Part shown: positions 33,589 through 43,509 of the stretch, piece by piece
How the letters are laid out: the number at the start of each line of letters is the position of its first letter
How positions within the stretch are numbered: the stretch's first letter is position 1
DNA from: Roseiconus lacunae
GTDB lineage: Bacteria; Planctomycetota; Planctomycetia; Pirellulales; Pirellulaceae
Assembly: GCF_008312935.1 (NCBI RefSeq)
Contig: NZ_VSZO01000001.1
Span: 310,001-374,000 of the forward strand
Length of the DNA: 64,000 bases
Reading direction: 5' to 3'
Program-made: the position numbers and the translations under genes
Notes under the pieces: generated by a model
Databases searched by the model: none
What the model was told of the DNA's origin: nothing
What the model saw: only the letters and a program-made list of their open reading frames with translations

Positions 33589-34773
33589 ATGTTATTGCCC
33601 TGGGAATATGGCGTCCGCAATTTGGCTCGTCGGCCGATCCGGACCACCCTCACGTTGGTCGCCATGGCGACGGTCGTGATGTTGGTCTTCGTCGTCGTTG
33701 GGTTTATTCGTGGGCTCGAACAGTCGCTCGCAGTCAGTGGTGAGGAGGATGTTGTGCTCGTGTATTCGGTCAACTCCGAAGAGAACATCGAAAACTCGTC
33801 GATCACCGCACAAACACCTTCCTTGTTAAACGCCAGTATCGGCAGCGTATGGAGGCGATACGGCATTGCGCATGTTTCTCCGGAACTCTACATGGGCACT
33901 CGAGTGACCACCGCGACGGTCGACGAAACAAGCGAGACCTCGCGGTCGTCGTCCAATGCGTTGGGATTAATACGAGGCGTCACACCAAACGCACCGCTGA
34001 TTCGTCGTTCCGTACGTCTTATCGAAGGCGACTGGCCAACCGCAGGAAGCGTCATCGTAGGTAATTTGGTCGCCGCAAAACTTGGCGTCGAAGAAAACGA
34101 ATTGAAGATCGGCAACACACTGCAGTTCGAAGGTCGAAATTGGAAGATTGCCGGTCGATTTGTCGCCGGAGGTTCTGCCTACGAATCAGAGATCTGGTGT
34201 GACCTGACCGACTTTCAAACCGCCACACAGCGGCAGGACCTTAGTTTAGTGGCGATGCGACTGGATCCAAACGCTTCGCCCGCCGAGGTCGCATTGTTTT
34301 GCAAAGAACGAACGGATCTGGAACTCCGTGCTATCGGTGAAAAACAATACTACGCAACCCTTCAACAGCACTATCGACCGGTTCGACAGCTGGCGTGGTT
34401 GGTCGTCATCCTGGTAACGGGGGCAGGCTTCTTCGCCGGATTAAACATGATGTACGGGGCCGTTTCAGGTCGTGTCCGTGAGCTAGCAACGCTTCAAGCG
34501 ATCGGCTTCAAACGCCGCGCGATCCTGTTCAGCCTCATTCAAGAAGGGGTCTTGCTTGCCACGACGGCGTCGTTGATTTCAGGACTCGTCGCGTTGACTG
34601 CGTTTAACGGCGTAGCGGTGCGTTTCACCATGGGCGCATTCCCTTTGGCGATCGACGGTATCGCGGTCCTGATCGGATCCGCCGTCGGAATCTTACTCGG
34701 AGCTTTCGGTGCGCTGCCACCGGCACTGAAAGCTCTTCGTGAATCGGTGGCAATCGGATTAAAGGCAGTTTAA
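33589..34773 (+). CDS. ABC transporter permease, FtsX/MacB type (first)
   Basis: 394 residues with the FtsX-type topology: one N-terminal membrane helix ([19 protein letters not shown]), a large periplasmic domain (about residues 50-260), then three helices near the C-terminus ([55 protein letters not shown]). [19 protein letters not shown] is the conserved cytoplasmic loop that contacts the ATPase. It pairs with the ATPase at 36930 and a second permease at 37884. It heads a run of genes separated by 12 bases or fewer. Confidence 0.85.
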   Translation: MLLPWEYGVRNLARRPIRTTLTLVAMATVVMLVFVVVGFIRGLEQSLAVSGEEDVVLVYSVNSEENIENSSITAQTPSLLNASIGSVWRRYGIAHVSPELYMGTRVTTATVDETSETSRSSSNALGLIRGVTPNAPLIRRSVRLIEGDWPTAGSVIVGNLVAAKLGVEENELKIGNTLQFEGRNWKIAGRFVAGGSAYESEIWCDLTDFQTATQRQDLSLVAMRLDPNASPAEVALFCKERTDLELRAIGEKQYYATLQQHYRPVRQLAWLVVILVTGAGFFAGLNMMYGAVSGRVRELATLQAIGFKRRAILFSLIQEGVLLATTASLISGLVALTAFNGVAVRFTMGAFPLAIDGIAVLIGSAVGILLGAFGALPPALKALRESVAIGLKAV

Positions 34774-34785
34774 GGAAACCAGAAG

Positions 34786-35328
34786 ATGACATTCAAAATG
34801 ATGAAATCACTCGCATCCATGATCACATTGACGTTGGCCGTTTCGGTGGGGTGTGGTGGGACTGAAAGTGAAAGCGAAAACGTCGTGGAATCGGCGGTCG
34901 GATCGACGGTTGATTCCGCATTCGTTTCCGACACCGAGCCCGCCGGTGCCGTTCCCGTTGGCACCGCACGCGAGTCGGTGGAGAACGACGAACAAGTGAC
35001 CCTGGTTGGAAAAATCGGTGGCTCGCAACAACCGTTCGTCGATGGACTGGCCGCCTTCACGATCGTAGATCCCAAAGTTCCGCATTGTTCTTCCGACGAA
35101 GGCTGCCCGACACCTTGGGATTACTGCTGCACGATGAATCAAGTCAAAGACAATATCGCGACCGTCAAGATGGTTGATGAATCCGGCGCACCGGTAGCCA
35201 GTGACGCTAAGTCGTTGTTAGGCGTGAAAGAGCTTTCCACTGTCGTCGTCACCGGTTCCGCCAAGCGCGACAGCGAGGGCAACTTGACTGTCGCGGCAAC
35301 CAAAGTGTTTGTTCGTCCGGGCGAGTAA
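34786..35328 (+). CDS. Cys-containing lipoprotein of the ABC export operon
   Basis: 180 residues with a lipoprotein signal ([13 protein letters not shown], lipid cysteine at position 23). A low-complexity Ser/Glu/Val linker is followed by a small domain with [33 protein letters not shown] and [24 protein letters not shown] suggest a beta-barrel OB-like fold. AAGGA precedes the ATG by about nine bases. It sits between a permease and the HlyD gene and ends three bases before the latter, so it is most likely an accessory periplasmic part of the exporter. The exact function is unknown. Confidence 0.7.
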   Translation: MTFKMMKSLASMITLTLAVSVGCGGTESESENVVESAVGSTVDSAFVSDTEPAGAVPVGTARESVENDEQVTLVGKIGGSQQPFVDGLAAFTIVDPKVPHCSSDEGCPTPWDYCCTMNQVKDNIATVKMVDESGAPVASDAKSLLGVKELSTVVVTGSAKRDSEGNLTVAATKVFVRPGE

Positions 35329-35331
35329 AAA

Positions 35332-36927
35332 ATGAATCAACCACCACTCGATCTCAGTCAATTGGCCATCGATCGTCAAGTTGGTAAAAACGAACTCGAC
35401 GACAGCATGGTCGCATCGGGTCGGCAGAACTCAAGATATCCACGTCGCACGTCAAAGTGGGTGTCGCGTGTGTTGCTACCCGGAGCGATCTTGACAGGGT
35501 TTGTTGTCATGCTGGCGATGACCGCCGGACGACAATTGCTGCCTAAGACGGCCGTGTCGGTGACCCCGGTGATCGTTAGACGAGGTGAAGCTCCTCGTTC
35601 AGCAACGCCGTTGTTTCAAGCTGCCGGTTGGATCGAACCACGCCCCACGTCCGTCAGCGTCCCTTCGTTGGCGTCCGGCGTGATCGAAGAATTGATGGTG
35701 ATCGAAGGACAATTGGTTGAAAAAGAGGAGGTGATCGCACGACTGATCGATGTCGATGCCGAAATCGCCATCGATCAGGCTAAAGCAAGGTTGGCGCTCC
35801 GGGAAAGTGAATGTCAACGAGCCGAGGCAGAACTTCGGGCCGCTCGCGCACGCTTGGAAAAGCCGTTGCATTTGAAGACACCGTTGACCGAAGCGCAAAG
35901 CTTGCTCGCGAAGGCCCTGACCGAACGTGAAACATTGCCATTTGAGATTCAAACCGCTCAAGCCAATGTCGACTACACACGCAGTAGTCTTGAAGGCAAG
36001 CAAGATGCCGGGGCTGCGATCGCCACAGTTGTGATTCGACAAGCCCAACGGGATTTTGCCGCGGCAAAATCAAAATTGGAAGAGCGACGCACCCGCGGGA
36101 TAAATCTTGATCGCGAAATCGAAGCCTTACGCGCACGCCTCGAAGTCCTTTCGGAGCAACTTGAATTGCTGATCGAAGAACGACGGCAAGTCGCGGAGGC
36201 AGAAGCGAACGTCGGATCCGCTCATGCGGTTCGTGATGAAGCCAAACTTGAGCTCAAGCTTGCCGAACTGACCCTTCAGCGAACCAAGATTCGTGCCCCC
36301 ATCAGTGGGCGCATCTTGCAACTGGTTGCGTTGCCCGGCACACGCGTATCGGGACTGCAACAAAGTTCAGGACACCAGTCGAGCACGGTGGTTGAAATGT
36401 ACGATCCTAGTCGTTTGCAAGTACGTGCCGACGTTCGATTAGAGGATCTACCACTGGTGACACCGGGAGCACCGGTCAAAATCGAAACCGCCTCGTCGAA
36501 AGAGTCGATCGAGGGCCGTGTCCTGCAACCGACCAGTTCGGCAAACATTCAAAAGAATACGCTGGAAGTCAAAGTCGAGATTCTCGCCCCGCCAGAAACG
36601 CTACGGCCGGAAATGTTGGTGACGGCGACTTTTCTGGCACCTGAGTTAGTTAACCGTACGGAACCACTCGCCGACGCGCGACAGATCTTTGTCCCAAAAT
36701 CCTTGGTTCGATCTGGCGACGAGGGGGACTTTGTTTGGATCGTCGATAGCGAAAACAAAGCGATCCGCCGCGTGGTCGAAACCGGAGCGTCTGGTGACGA
36801 CGGTTTGATCTTGGTGACGTCGGGGTTGATGGTGACCGACAAGCTGATCAGCTCGCACGTCGAGACGATTCGCGACGGGGCCTACGTGACGCTTCGCGGT
36901 GAAGACCTACAATTAGGAGTCGAGTAG
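35332..36927 (+). CDS. HlyD/MacA-type periplasmic adaptor protein
   Basis: 531 residues. A single membrane helix ([19 protein letters not shown]) anchors the N-terminus. The lipoyl-type half-motif [21 protein letters not shown] is followed by a long helical hairpin (residues about 150-320, rich in Glu, Arg and Ala). The closing half is [19 protein letters not shown]. The C-terminal beta region ends [10 protein letters not shown]. It should bridge the inner-membrane ABC permease and an outer-membrane channel. The next ATPase gene starts two bases after its stop. Confidence 0.88.
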   Translation: MNQPPLDLSQLAIDRQVGKNELDDSMVASGRQNSRYPRRTSKWVSRVLLPGAILTGFVVMLAMTAGRQLLPKTAVSVTPVIVRRGEAPRSATPLFQAAGWIEPRPTSVSVPSLASGVIEELMVIEGQLVEKEEVIARLIDVDAEIAIDQAKARLALRESECQRAEAELRAARARLEKPLHLKTPLTEAQSLLAKALTERETLPFEIQTAQANVDYTRSSLEGKQDAGAAIATVVIRQAQRDFAAAKSKLEERRTRGINLDREIEALRARLEVLSEQLELLIEERRQVAEAEANVGSAHAVRDEAKLELKLAELTLQRTKIRAPISGRILQLVALPGTRVSGLQQSSGHQSSTVVEMYDPSRLQVRADVRLEDLPLVTPGAPVKIETASSKESIEGRVLQPTSSANIQKNTLEVKVEILAPPETLRPEMLVTATFLAPELVNRTEPLADARQIFVPKSLVRSGDEGDFVWIVDSENKAIRRVVETGASGDDGLILVTSGLMVTDKLISSHVETIRDGAYVTLRGEDLQLGVE

Positions 36928-36929
36928 CA

Positions 36930-37616
36930 ATGCCATTAGTCGAACTACGTCGGGTAAGTAAACGATTCACCAAAGGGGACGAGACCATCGTACCTTTGGA
37001 CGATGTTTCGCTTTCGATTCAGGAAGGTGAGTTTGTTTCTCTGATGGGCCCCAGCGGGACGGGAAAGAGCACGCTGCTCAATTTGGTCAGCGGGATCGAT
37101 CGACCGGACGCCGGTGAGATCGAAGTTGCCGGAACAGAGATCACCAATTTGTCGAGAAGCCGGTTAGCCGATTGGCGTGCGACCAATTTGGGTTACATCT
37201 TTCAAACACACAATTTGATCCCGGTTTTAACCGCATATGAGAACGTCGAACTGCCCACGCTGCTGCTAAAGCTCTCTGCATCTGAACGTCGTCAACGTGT
37301 CGAATTAGCTCTCGAAGCCGTCGGGCTTTCTGATCGGGCGGATCATTATCCGCGACAACTCTCCGGTGGACAAGAACAACGGGTTGGAATCGCGAGGGCA
37401 ATCGTAGCCCACCCGAAAGTCGTCGTCGCTGATGAACCGACCGGCAGTCTTGACGGAACAACGAGTGCCCAAGTTCAACAATTGCTGCAACGCCTCAATC
37501 AAGAACTGGGGATTACCTTGCTGATGGTTACCCACGACTCAGAAGTTGCGAGGATCGCGACAAGACAATTGACACTGGATCGTGGCAAGTTCCTCGAAGC
37601 CGTGACGATGACTTAG
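36930..37616 (+). CDS. ABC transporter ATP-binding protein, MacB/LolD type
   Basis: 228 residues. Walker [11 protein letters not shown]-loop [10 protein letters not shown], signature [15 protein letters not shown], Walker [14 protein letters not shown] and switch histidine VTHDSEV are all intact. This is the ATPase of the lipoprotein/macrolide-exporter class that works with FtsX-type permeases. It lies between the HlyD gene and the second permease gene. Confidence 0.94.
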   Translation: MPLVELRRVSKRFTKGDETIVPLDDVSLSIQEGEFVSLMGPSGTGKSTLLNLVSGIDRPDAGEIEVAGTEITNLSRSRLADWRATNLGYIFQTHNLIPVLTAYENVELPTLLLKLSASERRQRVELALEAVGLSDRADHYPRQLSGGQEQRVGIARAIVAHPKVVVADEPTGSLDGTTSAQVQQLLQRLNQELGITLLMVTHDSEVARIATRQLTLDRGKFLEAVTMT

Positions 37617-37883
37617 CCCGGGAAAGTTTTGAAAGGAGTGCTTCGTCAAAACCAAAGCTTTCGGTTCGCTTGTCAACCGAAGGCGTTAGCCACGGATACT
37701 GGAACGAAACCGCTGTTACCCAAAATCGGCGGCTCAAACCATTCGGCTAAACCTCGTGTCACTGGGTTGCGAAATACGAGGCGTTGTGCTTCACCAATTT
37801 GCAAGACACTGAATGGTTCTCAAACGCGAATCCTGACGCAACTCGATTAGTGCCCACCTCACTCGAGTGCGTCACTTCAAAAA
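37617..37883. other. Intergenic region between the ABC ATPase and second permease genes
   Basis: 267 bases without a supported gene. It contains GCGTTAGCCACGG (37683-37695), the core of the repeat found at 4.8 and 12.3 kb, although the flanks do not match well. The gap interrupts an otherwise tight operon. Confidence 0.5.
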
Positions 37884-39026
37884 GTGAATGCGATGTGGAA
37901 GTATGTTCTTAAGACGTTGTGGCGACACCGAAGTCGGACGCTATTGACCGTTTCTGGTTCGATGGTGGCGATGTTCGTGTTCTGCTTCGTCGGTGCCGTC
38001 CAGCACGGATTGGATCGATTGACAAGTGGCGCCGAAGCGGATCGAAACTTAATTGTTTTTCAAGAGAATCGATTCTGCCCCACGAGCAGTCGACTGCCGG
38101 AAGACTATGCGCGGCAAATTAAAAAGATCGACGGTGTCAATGAAGTCATGCCCATTCAAGTATGGACAAACAATTGCCGTGCCAGCCTGGACATTGTCGT
38201 TTTCAACGGGGCGTCTCCCGAACAGGTTCGAGCGACGCGGCCCTTGAAGTTACAGGACGGATCATGGCAGGTATTCTATTCTCGTCGCGACGCGGCAATC
38301 GTTGGAAAGAACGTGGCCAAACGCCGCGGGCTCGATGTTGGCGATCAATTTTCGATCGGTGATCTTTCGGTGCATGTTGCGGGAATCTTTTCCTCGGAGG
38401 TTCCGTCCGAAGAAAACCTGATTTACACCGGTCTGGAGTTTTTGCAGTACACACGCGGAGTCGACGCGGCGGGATTGGTGACACAGCTCGAAGTTTCTCT
38501 CGCCGACACTGCCGATCCCGATGTGGTCGCTTCCGAAATCGATCTTCGCCTTCGCGCCGGCCCAGTTGCGACGAAAACCCGGCGCAAAGGCGCGTTCCAA
38601 GCCAGCACGTTGTCGGACTTGGTCGACCTGATAGGATTTGCCCACTACCTCGGCTATGCCTGCATCGGTTTGGTGCTTTCGTTGGTTGCGACAACAACCG
38701 TGATGAGTGTCCAAGATCGAATTCAGGAATACGCGGTTTTACAAACGATCGGTGTCCGGCCGCTACGAACGATGCGGCTCGTATTGGCGGAAAGTATCCT
38801 GTTGTGTTTTGCGGGCGGATCGATCGGGACCGTGATCGCGATGCTTACGCTGGCAACCGCAGGATTGGCGATCGGTGCCGAAGGTGCGACGATCGCATTT
38901 CGTCCCTCGGCGGAACTGATGGTTCAAAGTATCGTCGTCTCAGTCTTCGTCGGCGCGATCGCTGGTTTCGCCCCCGCAGTTCAAGCGGCAACGGTACCGA
39001 TCGCGACGGCTCTACAAAAAGAATAG
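37884..39026 (+). CDS. ABC transporter permease, FtsX/MacB type (second)
   Basis: 380 residues from GTG at 37884; an in-frame ATG at 37893 is equally likely, and neither has a clear ribosome site. Topology matches the first permease: N-terminal helix ([20 protein letters not shown]), periplasmic domain, then [40 protein letters not shown] and [36 protein letters not shown] is the coupling loop. With the first permease it probably forms a heterodimeric transporter served by one ATPase. It also has a periplasmic [19 protein letters not shown] segment, but substrate is unknown. Confidence 0.85.
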   Translation: MNAMWKYVLKTLWRHRSRTLLTVSGSMVAMFVFCFVGAVQHGLDRLTSGAEADRNLIVFQENRFCPTSSRLPEDYARQIKKIDGVNEVMPIQVWTNNCRASLDIVVFNGASPEQVRATRPLKLQDGSWQVFYSRRDAAIVGKNVAKRRGLDVGDQFSIGDLSVHVAGIFSSEVPSEENLIYTGLEFLQYTRGVDAAGLVTQLEVSLADTADPDVVASEIDLRLRAGPVATKTRRKGAFQASTLSDLVDLIGFAHYLGYACIGLVLSLVATTTVMSVQDRIQEYAVLQTIGVRPLRTMRLVLAESILLCFAGGSIGTVIAMLTLATAGLAIGAEGATIAFRPSAELMVQSIVVSVFVGAIAGFAPAVQAATVPIATALQKE

Positions 39027-39070
39027 GTGCACCCAAGACCAGAATGGCCAGACCGTAGACGCCAACCCGG

Positions 39071-40732
39071 CTATATGACCGGACCATCGCGATGTTCGGG
39101 TGAATTCATCAACCAACGCTGCACATAACTAAACAAGCTTTCGCCGACTTGCATTTCGTCCCCGGTCACGACATCGGCACCGGCCGTTTTAAAATCATCG
39201 CGATAAGCTTCGTAACGCGTTCGGACGATGATGTGGACGTGGGGAGCGCGGCAGCGGATGGTATTAAGTATCAACAACGCCGACTTGTGATGTGGGATCG
39301 TGATCACAACCACCTGACACTCCGCCAGTCGAGCATGCTCGATGACCTCGGTTTGTGTCGCATCACCGATCTCGGCGTGGAATCCGAGTTGCTTTGCCTT
39401 TCTCACCCCAGCCTGATTGAGGTCCAGTACCAGTACCTTGATATCCCGATCGATCAATCCTTGAGAGGCGATTTGACCGGCCGGACCAAAACCGATGATC
39501 GCAACGTCCGGAGGATCTGGCCGTTGATTTGTTCCGGCCAACGGAGTTCCCGACGTCCCAAATCGCTGAGCGATCCAGTTGCCAAACTGGGGTGCGACAG
39601 GCACCAACATCGCACTCAGAAAGAACGAAACGATCGCCGCGGAGACGACCATCCCATACGTCGATTCCGAAACCACTCCACCAGACCTGCCGATCGCCCC
39701 GAGAACGAATGCGAACTCGCCGATTTGGGCTAAACATAAACCAGTCGCGGCGGCGACGCGGGTGGTTTGACCGAGCAGCACAAAGATCACCCAGATCACC
39801 GCCAACTTGCCAACGATGATCAATGCCACGACCAACGCGACCCAGTGCGCGTGGGTCACAATCCAAATCGGATCCGCGACCATGCCGGCCGAACTAAAAA
39901 ACAGCGTCAGCAAAACCACTTGCAGGGGGGCGACGTCGGCGCGTACTTGAGTCGCGAATGCCGAACTTCCCAAGAGCATTCCGGCGACGAAAGCTCCCAA
40001 CGCCGGCGAGATCCCAACGGCATGGGACGCCCAGGCGGCCCCTAGCCCGGTGACGACGGCAAAGATCGCGGTCAGTTCACGATTGCGATGCAATGTCAGC
40101 GTGCCCAACGCGATCACCGCGACTTTGTTCAATGCAAACAAGCCTAGGATTAGACCGGCTGCCATCAAGATTAACTTGATAACGTTCCAAGCGATCTCGC
40201 CCGAATCACCTTCGCCTCCAAGGATCGTCATCAATAGCGCGAGTGGAACGACAGCCATGTCCTGGGTCAGCAAAACCCCCAAGCTATTGTTTCCATGGGG
40301 CATCTCAATTTCGCTGCGTTCCATCAAAATACGCAGCACAACCGCCGTACTGCTCAAGGCAATCATGGTCCCGAACGCGATCGCCTCACGGACCGACATG
40401 CCAAAGAGTTTTGCCCCCGCGAATCCCAAAAAAATCGTGAGTACGACTTGGGCGCCCCCCCCAAGTATCGGTTTCGTGCCAAGTTTTTTCAGACGGGTGA
40501 CGGAGAATTCCAGACCTAAGCTGAACAGCAGAAGCGCAACCCCCAGCTCGGCGATCGCTTCGATCTCATGCTCCGATCCAACGGCGTGAATGCTTCCCGG
40601 TCCGCCAAGCAGCATGCCTGCGAGCAAATAACCAACGATCGGGCTTTGCCCAAAGCGAGAGAACGCCCCACCGATCAGCAATGACGCTCCGAGAAGCACC
40701 ACTACGTCTTGCAAAATTGTCCACAGGTCCAC
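39071..40732 (-). CDS. KefB/CPA2-family cation:proton antiporter with TrkA-N domain
   Basis: 553 residues from a GTG at 40732, with GGAG six bases upstream. Residues 1-390 contain about twelve membrane segments, starting with QDVVVLLGASLLIGGAFSRF and the helix AELGVALLLFSLGLEF. GISPALGAFVAGMLLGSSAF is the ion-path region of CPA2 antiporters. A cytoplasmic TrkA-N/RCK domain follows: VAIIGFGPAGQIASQGL, then VVITIPHHKSALLILN. Such proteins exchange K+ or Na+ for H+ and are gated by nucleotides or glutathione conjugates. It is convergent with the ABC operon and not part of it. Confidence 0.9.
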   Translation of the reverse strand: MDLWTILQDVVVLLGASLLIGGAFSRFGQSPIVGYLLAGMLLGGPGSIHAVGSEHEIEAIAELGVALLLFSLGLEFSVTRLKKLGTKPILGGGAQVVLTIFLGFAGAKLFGMSVREAIAFGTMIALSSTAVVLRILMERSEIEMPHGNNSLGVLLTQDMAVVPLALLMTILGGEGDSGEIAWNVIKLILMAAGLILGLFALNKVAVIALGTLTLHRNRELTAIFAVVTGLGAAWASHAVGISPALGAFVAGMLLGSSAFATQVRADVAPLQVVLLTLFFSSAGMVADPIWIVTHAHWVALVVALIIVGKLAVIWVIFVLLGQTTRVAAATGLCLAQIGEFAFVLGAIGRSGGVVSESTYGMVVSAAIVSFFLSAMLVPVAPQFGNWIAQRFGTSGTPLAGTNQRPDPPDVAIIGFGPAGQIASQGLIDRDIKVLVLDLNQAGVRKAKQLGFHAEIGDATQTEVIEHARLAECQVVVITIPHHKSALLILNTIRCRAPHVHIIVRTRYEAYRDDFKTAGADVVTGDEMQVGESLFSYVQRWLMNSPEHRDGPVI

Positions 40733-40946
40733 TGCTGTCTCCGCGATAAACCTCCCCGAAAACCATCAGTCGGATATGCCGCCCCACGATTAGCGCCGTC
40801 GTCGTCGGCTCGCGTACTCGGGTGCATCCGTATCGGGTCAGTTCTTAAATCATCATCGAATTTTTGGAAATCATCGCTGGCGGGGACACCGCCGATGAAA
40901 ATGTAGATGATGGGACAGGTCGAACGCTATCCAGTGACTGCAATTC

Positions 40947-42548
40947 TTATTGCTGGCTGAAGGTCAATCCGCGTAGCGAATCGTCTCCGCTACCATCGAT
41001 CACCGCGTTCAGTGCGCCGGTCAATAGATAGCCGTCGATCTTTGCCTTGGCAATCGCCAAATCACCACGAGATTGGACGTAGGATAAATTCGTATCGAAA
41101 TACGTTCGGCGAGTGACGAGCAATTGAATGAAATCTTGCTCTCCGGCACGGTAAGCTTCTTCGGCAAGATCGACAGATTGCTGCGCGGCGGGAAGTAGTT
41201 CCCCCGAGTACATCTTTACCGCTTCGGCAGCTCTTTCGTATTCGCCAGCCGCTTCGGCCAATCGCGACCGGATCGCGTGATCAACCCGTTCGGCTTCCTG
41301 AATTGCACGACAATACTCTGCCTTGGCCGCGGCGATGTTTCCCTGGTTTTTGTTGAACACAGGAATCGGCGCACCCGCCTGAACATTGATTAAGCCATGA
41401 CCACCGGTGGCGTAGTCGACACCGGTGCCGACCTGGAACATCAAGTTTGGCAGTGGCTGGGCTTCGTGTCGACGGACGGCCAACGAGGCTTGACGGATAC
41501 GAGCGTGAGCGGCGGAATACTCTGGGCTTGAAGCGACAATCGTATCGGCCAGCGATACCCAATCAAGCATCTCAGGTTCCGCCGGTAAGTTGTCTTGGGT
41601 GACCCCCGTTAACACTCGATTAGGAGTCCCACAGACGGCGGCGATCTGACGTAGCGTGGCTCGCAACGTCGCCGATTTTTGCTGACGGTCGAGTTCAAGT
41701 TGTTTTAGCTGAACTCGCGTTTGAAGCACGTCGATTCGTGTGCCTTCGCCGACTTCATAGCGTTTTTCGGCAAGCTCGACCCCACGTTCGAGCTGTCTTG
41801 CGAATGCGGTGATCAATTCGAGCTGTTGTTGCAATTGGACGCTGTCGTAAAACAACGTTTTCAGATCGGTGGTGACCCGCATCTTTTGCGCTTCGAGCTC
41901 TTGCAGTTGTGCCCGCAGGGCTTCGTTCAGTACGGCGCGATTGAGTTGCAGCTTGTTGCCGGTGACGATTTCTTGATCGATGAAGATCAAGTGCTGGTCC
42001 GTACCCTTATCGGCAAGTTGTTGCCCTTGGTAACCGACGATCGGGTTGGCATAAAGCGAGACCTGCGTGCGATATCCTGCCGCCTTCTGTGTGGTGGCCG
42101 CCAGTTCGGCAATCGCGGGATTACGTCTGAACGCGACCGCGATCAACTCATCTAACGAGGCGACGCTTTGATCGAACGTTGCAACGTTCGCTTCGTCGAA
42201 TTCAATCGGCTGGGGATCACTGACACCATCCATCACCGAGTGATTCGACGGCGTGGCCTGTTGAGCAAGTAGATCGGAAAACGGTGATTCTTTTTCGTCG
42301 GAGTAATTTGTCAATCGAATCTTGGCGACATCCTCATCGGTGGTCTCGCCGGTAACCTTCGCTGCGCTCGGCACTCCGCCCGTGTCCGGTGAATGGAAGC
42401 CGCGTATTGCGTTGGCTTGTGCTAGGTTAGTCCGCACGTCGGTCGTTGGCGACACGACCGAAGAAGTTCGGCCCGTGGGCATCATGCCGCAGCCAGAGCA
42501 AAGGCAAACCAACCCACCGGCCATCAGTTTCGTAACGTTGCGTTTCAT
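40947..42548 (-). CDS. TolC/CzcC-type outer membrane efflux lipoprotein
   Basis: 533 residues. The signal peptide ends in the lipobox VCLCSGC, so the protein is lipidated. Residues about 130-520 hold two OEP repeats: VASLDELIAVAFRRNPAIAE and then SLADTIVASSPEYSAAHARI, each starting a coiled-coil hairpin. ISVFNKNQ-like AGAPIPVFNKNQGNIAAAKA is the family signature. It could supply the outer-membrane channel for the ABC/HlyD exporter at 33.6-39 kb, from which it is separated by the KefB-like gene on the same strand as itself. A His/Cys-rich exported protein gene lies 68 bases upstream. Confidence 0.88.
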   Translation of the reverse strand: MKRNVTKLMAGGLVCLCSGCGMMPTGRTSSVVSPTTDVRTNLAQANAIRGFHSPDTGGVPSAAKVTGETTDEDVAKIRLTNYSDEKESPFSDLLAQQATPSNHSVMDGVSDPQPIEFDEANVATFDQSVASLDELIAVAFRRNPAIAELAATTQKAAGYRTQVSLYANPIVGYQGQQLADKGTDQHLIFIDQEIVTGNKLQLNRAVLNEALRAQLQELEAQKMRVTTDLKTLFYDSVQLQQQLELITAFARQLERGVELAEKRYEVGEGTRIDVLQTRVQLKQLELDRQQKSATLRATLRQIAAVCGTPNRVLTGVTQDNLPAEPEMLDWVSLADTIVASSPEYSAAHARIRQASLAVRRHEAQPLPNLMFQVGTGVDYATGGHGLINVQAGAPIPVFNKNQGNIAAAKAEYCRAIQEAERVDHAIRSRLAEAAGEYERAAEAVKMYSGELLPAAQQSVDLAEEAYRAGEQDFIQLLVTRRTYFDTNLSYVQSRGDLAIAKAKIDGYLLTGALNAVIDGSGDDSLRGLTFSQQ

Positions 42549-42616
42549 TCGAATTCATCCGTGAATCATCTTTGAATTGAAAAGGTCCTCGTCCAAGATA
42601 GGCACTTGCTGGACGG

Positions 42617-43102
42617 CTAAACCTGCAACACCAAAGGGCTCGAACAGGAAAGGCGAAGTCGAAGAGGCGGTGGGTGTGGATTTCTTCTTGAACCGACCGC
42701 TGGCAAGACAATGCTCCGAAGGGCACCGTTCGCGACGGAATGGGTCGCGACAGAAGAACATGTGAGTTGAAACGTAACCGCGGGCTGAGCCGGGGTGGCT
42801 GGCGAAGACAAACAACGAGGGCATCTCCCGTTGCAGTGACCTTCATCATGCCCATGCGAACAATACGATCCACGCAACGATTTCGTATCAGCATTCGACA
42901 AACGCATTAGACGCATTGACTTTGAAGTGCACCGATGTGCCACACTGCCATGATCGCTATGGCCGAGCGTTCTACAGTTGGACGATCGCGCGAAACAATG
43001 CGCGCTGTGATGACACGGCACCGCTTGCATAGGAAAGCAGCCGACGACCAACGTGACTGCCAGCAGGCGTACGAGCGTCTGGTTCTGAATCGGTGGTGCC
43101 AT
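42617..43102 (-). CDS. His/Cys-rich exported protein, possibly metal-binding
   Basis: 161 residues. A signal peptide (TLVRLLAVTLVVGCFPMQAV) is followed by many His and Cys residues: PCHHSAHC, NCRTLGHSDHG, HRC, and SHGHDEGHCNGRCPRC. Proteins of this appearance often precede heavy-metal efflux genes in planctomycetes; that memory is general rather than a match to a named family. The TolC-like gene follows 68 bases downstream on the same strand, suggesting a metal efflux role for the pair. Other open frames overlap it, but they lack a signal peptide and this composition. No clear ribosome site precedes the ATG. Confidence 0.5.
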   Translation of the reverse strand: MAPPIQNQTLVRLLAVTLVVGCFPMQAVPCHHSAHCFARSSNCRTLGHSDHGSVAHRCTSKSMRLMRLSNADTKSLRGSYCSHGHDEGHCNGRCPRCLSSPATPAQPAVTFQLTCSSVATHSVANGALRSIVLPAVGSRRNPHPPPLRLRLSCSSPLVLQV

Positions 43103-43509
43103 CGCATTCTATCGAGGTCGAACGGTCTACAGGTCGGTCGGATAGCCTGAATCGCCGTGTGTCGCGGGCTGTCTTCTTGAATGGCCGAAGGCCCCGGCGA
43201 CTTTCGCTTCGGCCCGACCCCAATTCCGAATCGCGTGTTTCGCCACAATTAAGAACGTCGGGCATGATCCGTCAGTCCCGGTGACTGTGGAACAGTCGAC
43301 GTCATCGGCCAAACGTCATGTGAATATCAACCGAACTACCGAAGGGACAATTCGGGTTTGCGGCTCGCGCAGAATCCCTTCTCGCAACGATTTCACGAAC
43401 ACCAATCGGGGCGCTCGAGATCTATTCCATCAAACTCCAAGATTGACTAGTGGATTGATCGGTCGATCGCTTGTCCGGGATGCAACGGAAGCGAGGAATG
43501 TCGGGGATT
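43103..43509. other. 407-bp intergenic region with a stable hairpin
   Basis: Between two minus-strand genes. An 8-bp stem GGCCGAAG (43183-43190) / CTTCGGCC (43207-43214) with a 16-base loop is the main structure. It could be part of the leader of the His/Cys-rich gene. No gene was supported. Confidence 0.5.

Noticed and set aside
33387-33743. 118-residue plus-strand open frame before the first permease
   Set aside because: It overlaps the permease start in another frame and lacks a signal peptide or ribosome site.
39149-39733. 194-residue plus-strand open frame
   Set aside because: It is antisense to the KefB-like gene, whose motifs are complete; the frame has no recognisable protein features.
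40050-40589. 179-residue plus-strand open frame
   Set aside because: Antisense to the membrane part of the KefB-like gene; Ser/Arg/Pro-rich composition typical of shadow frames.
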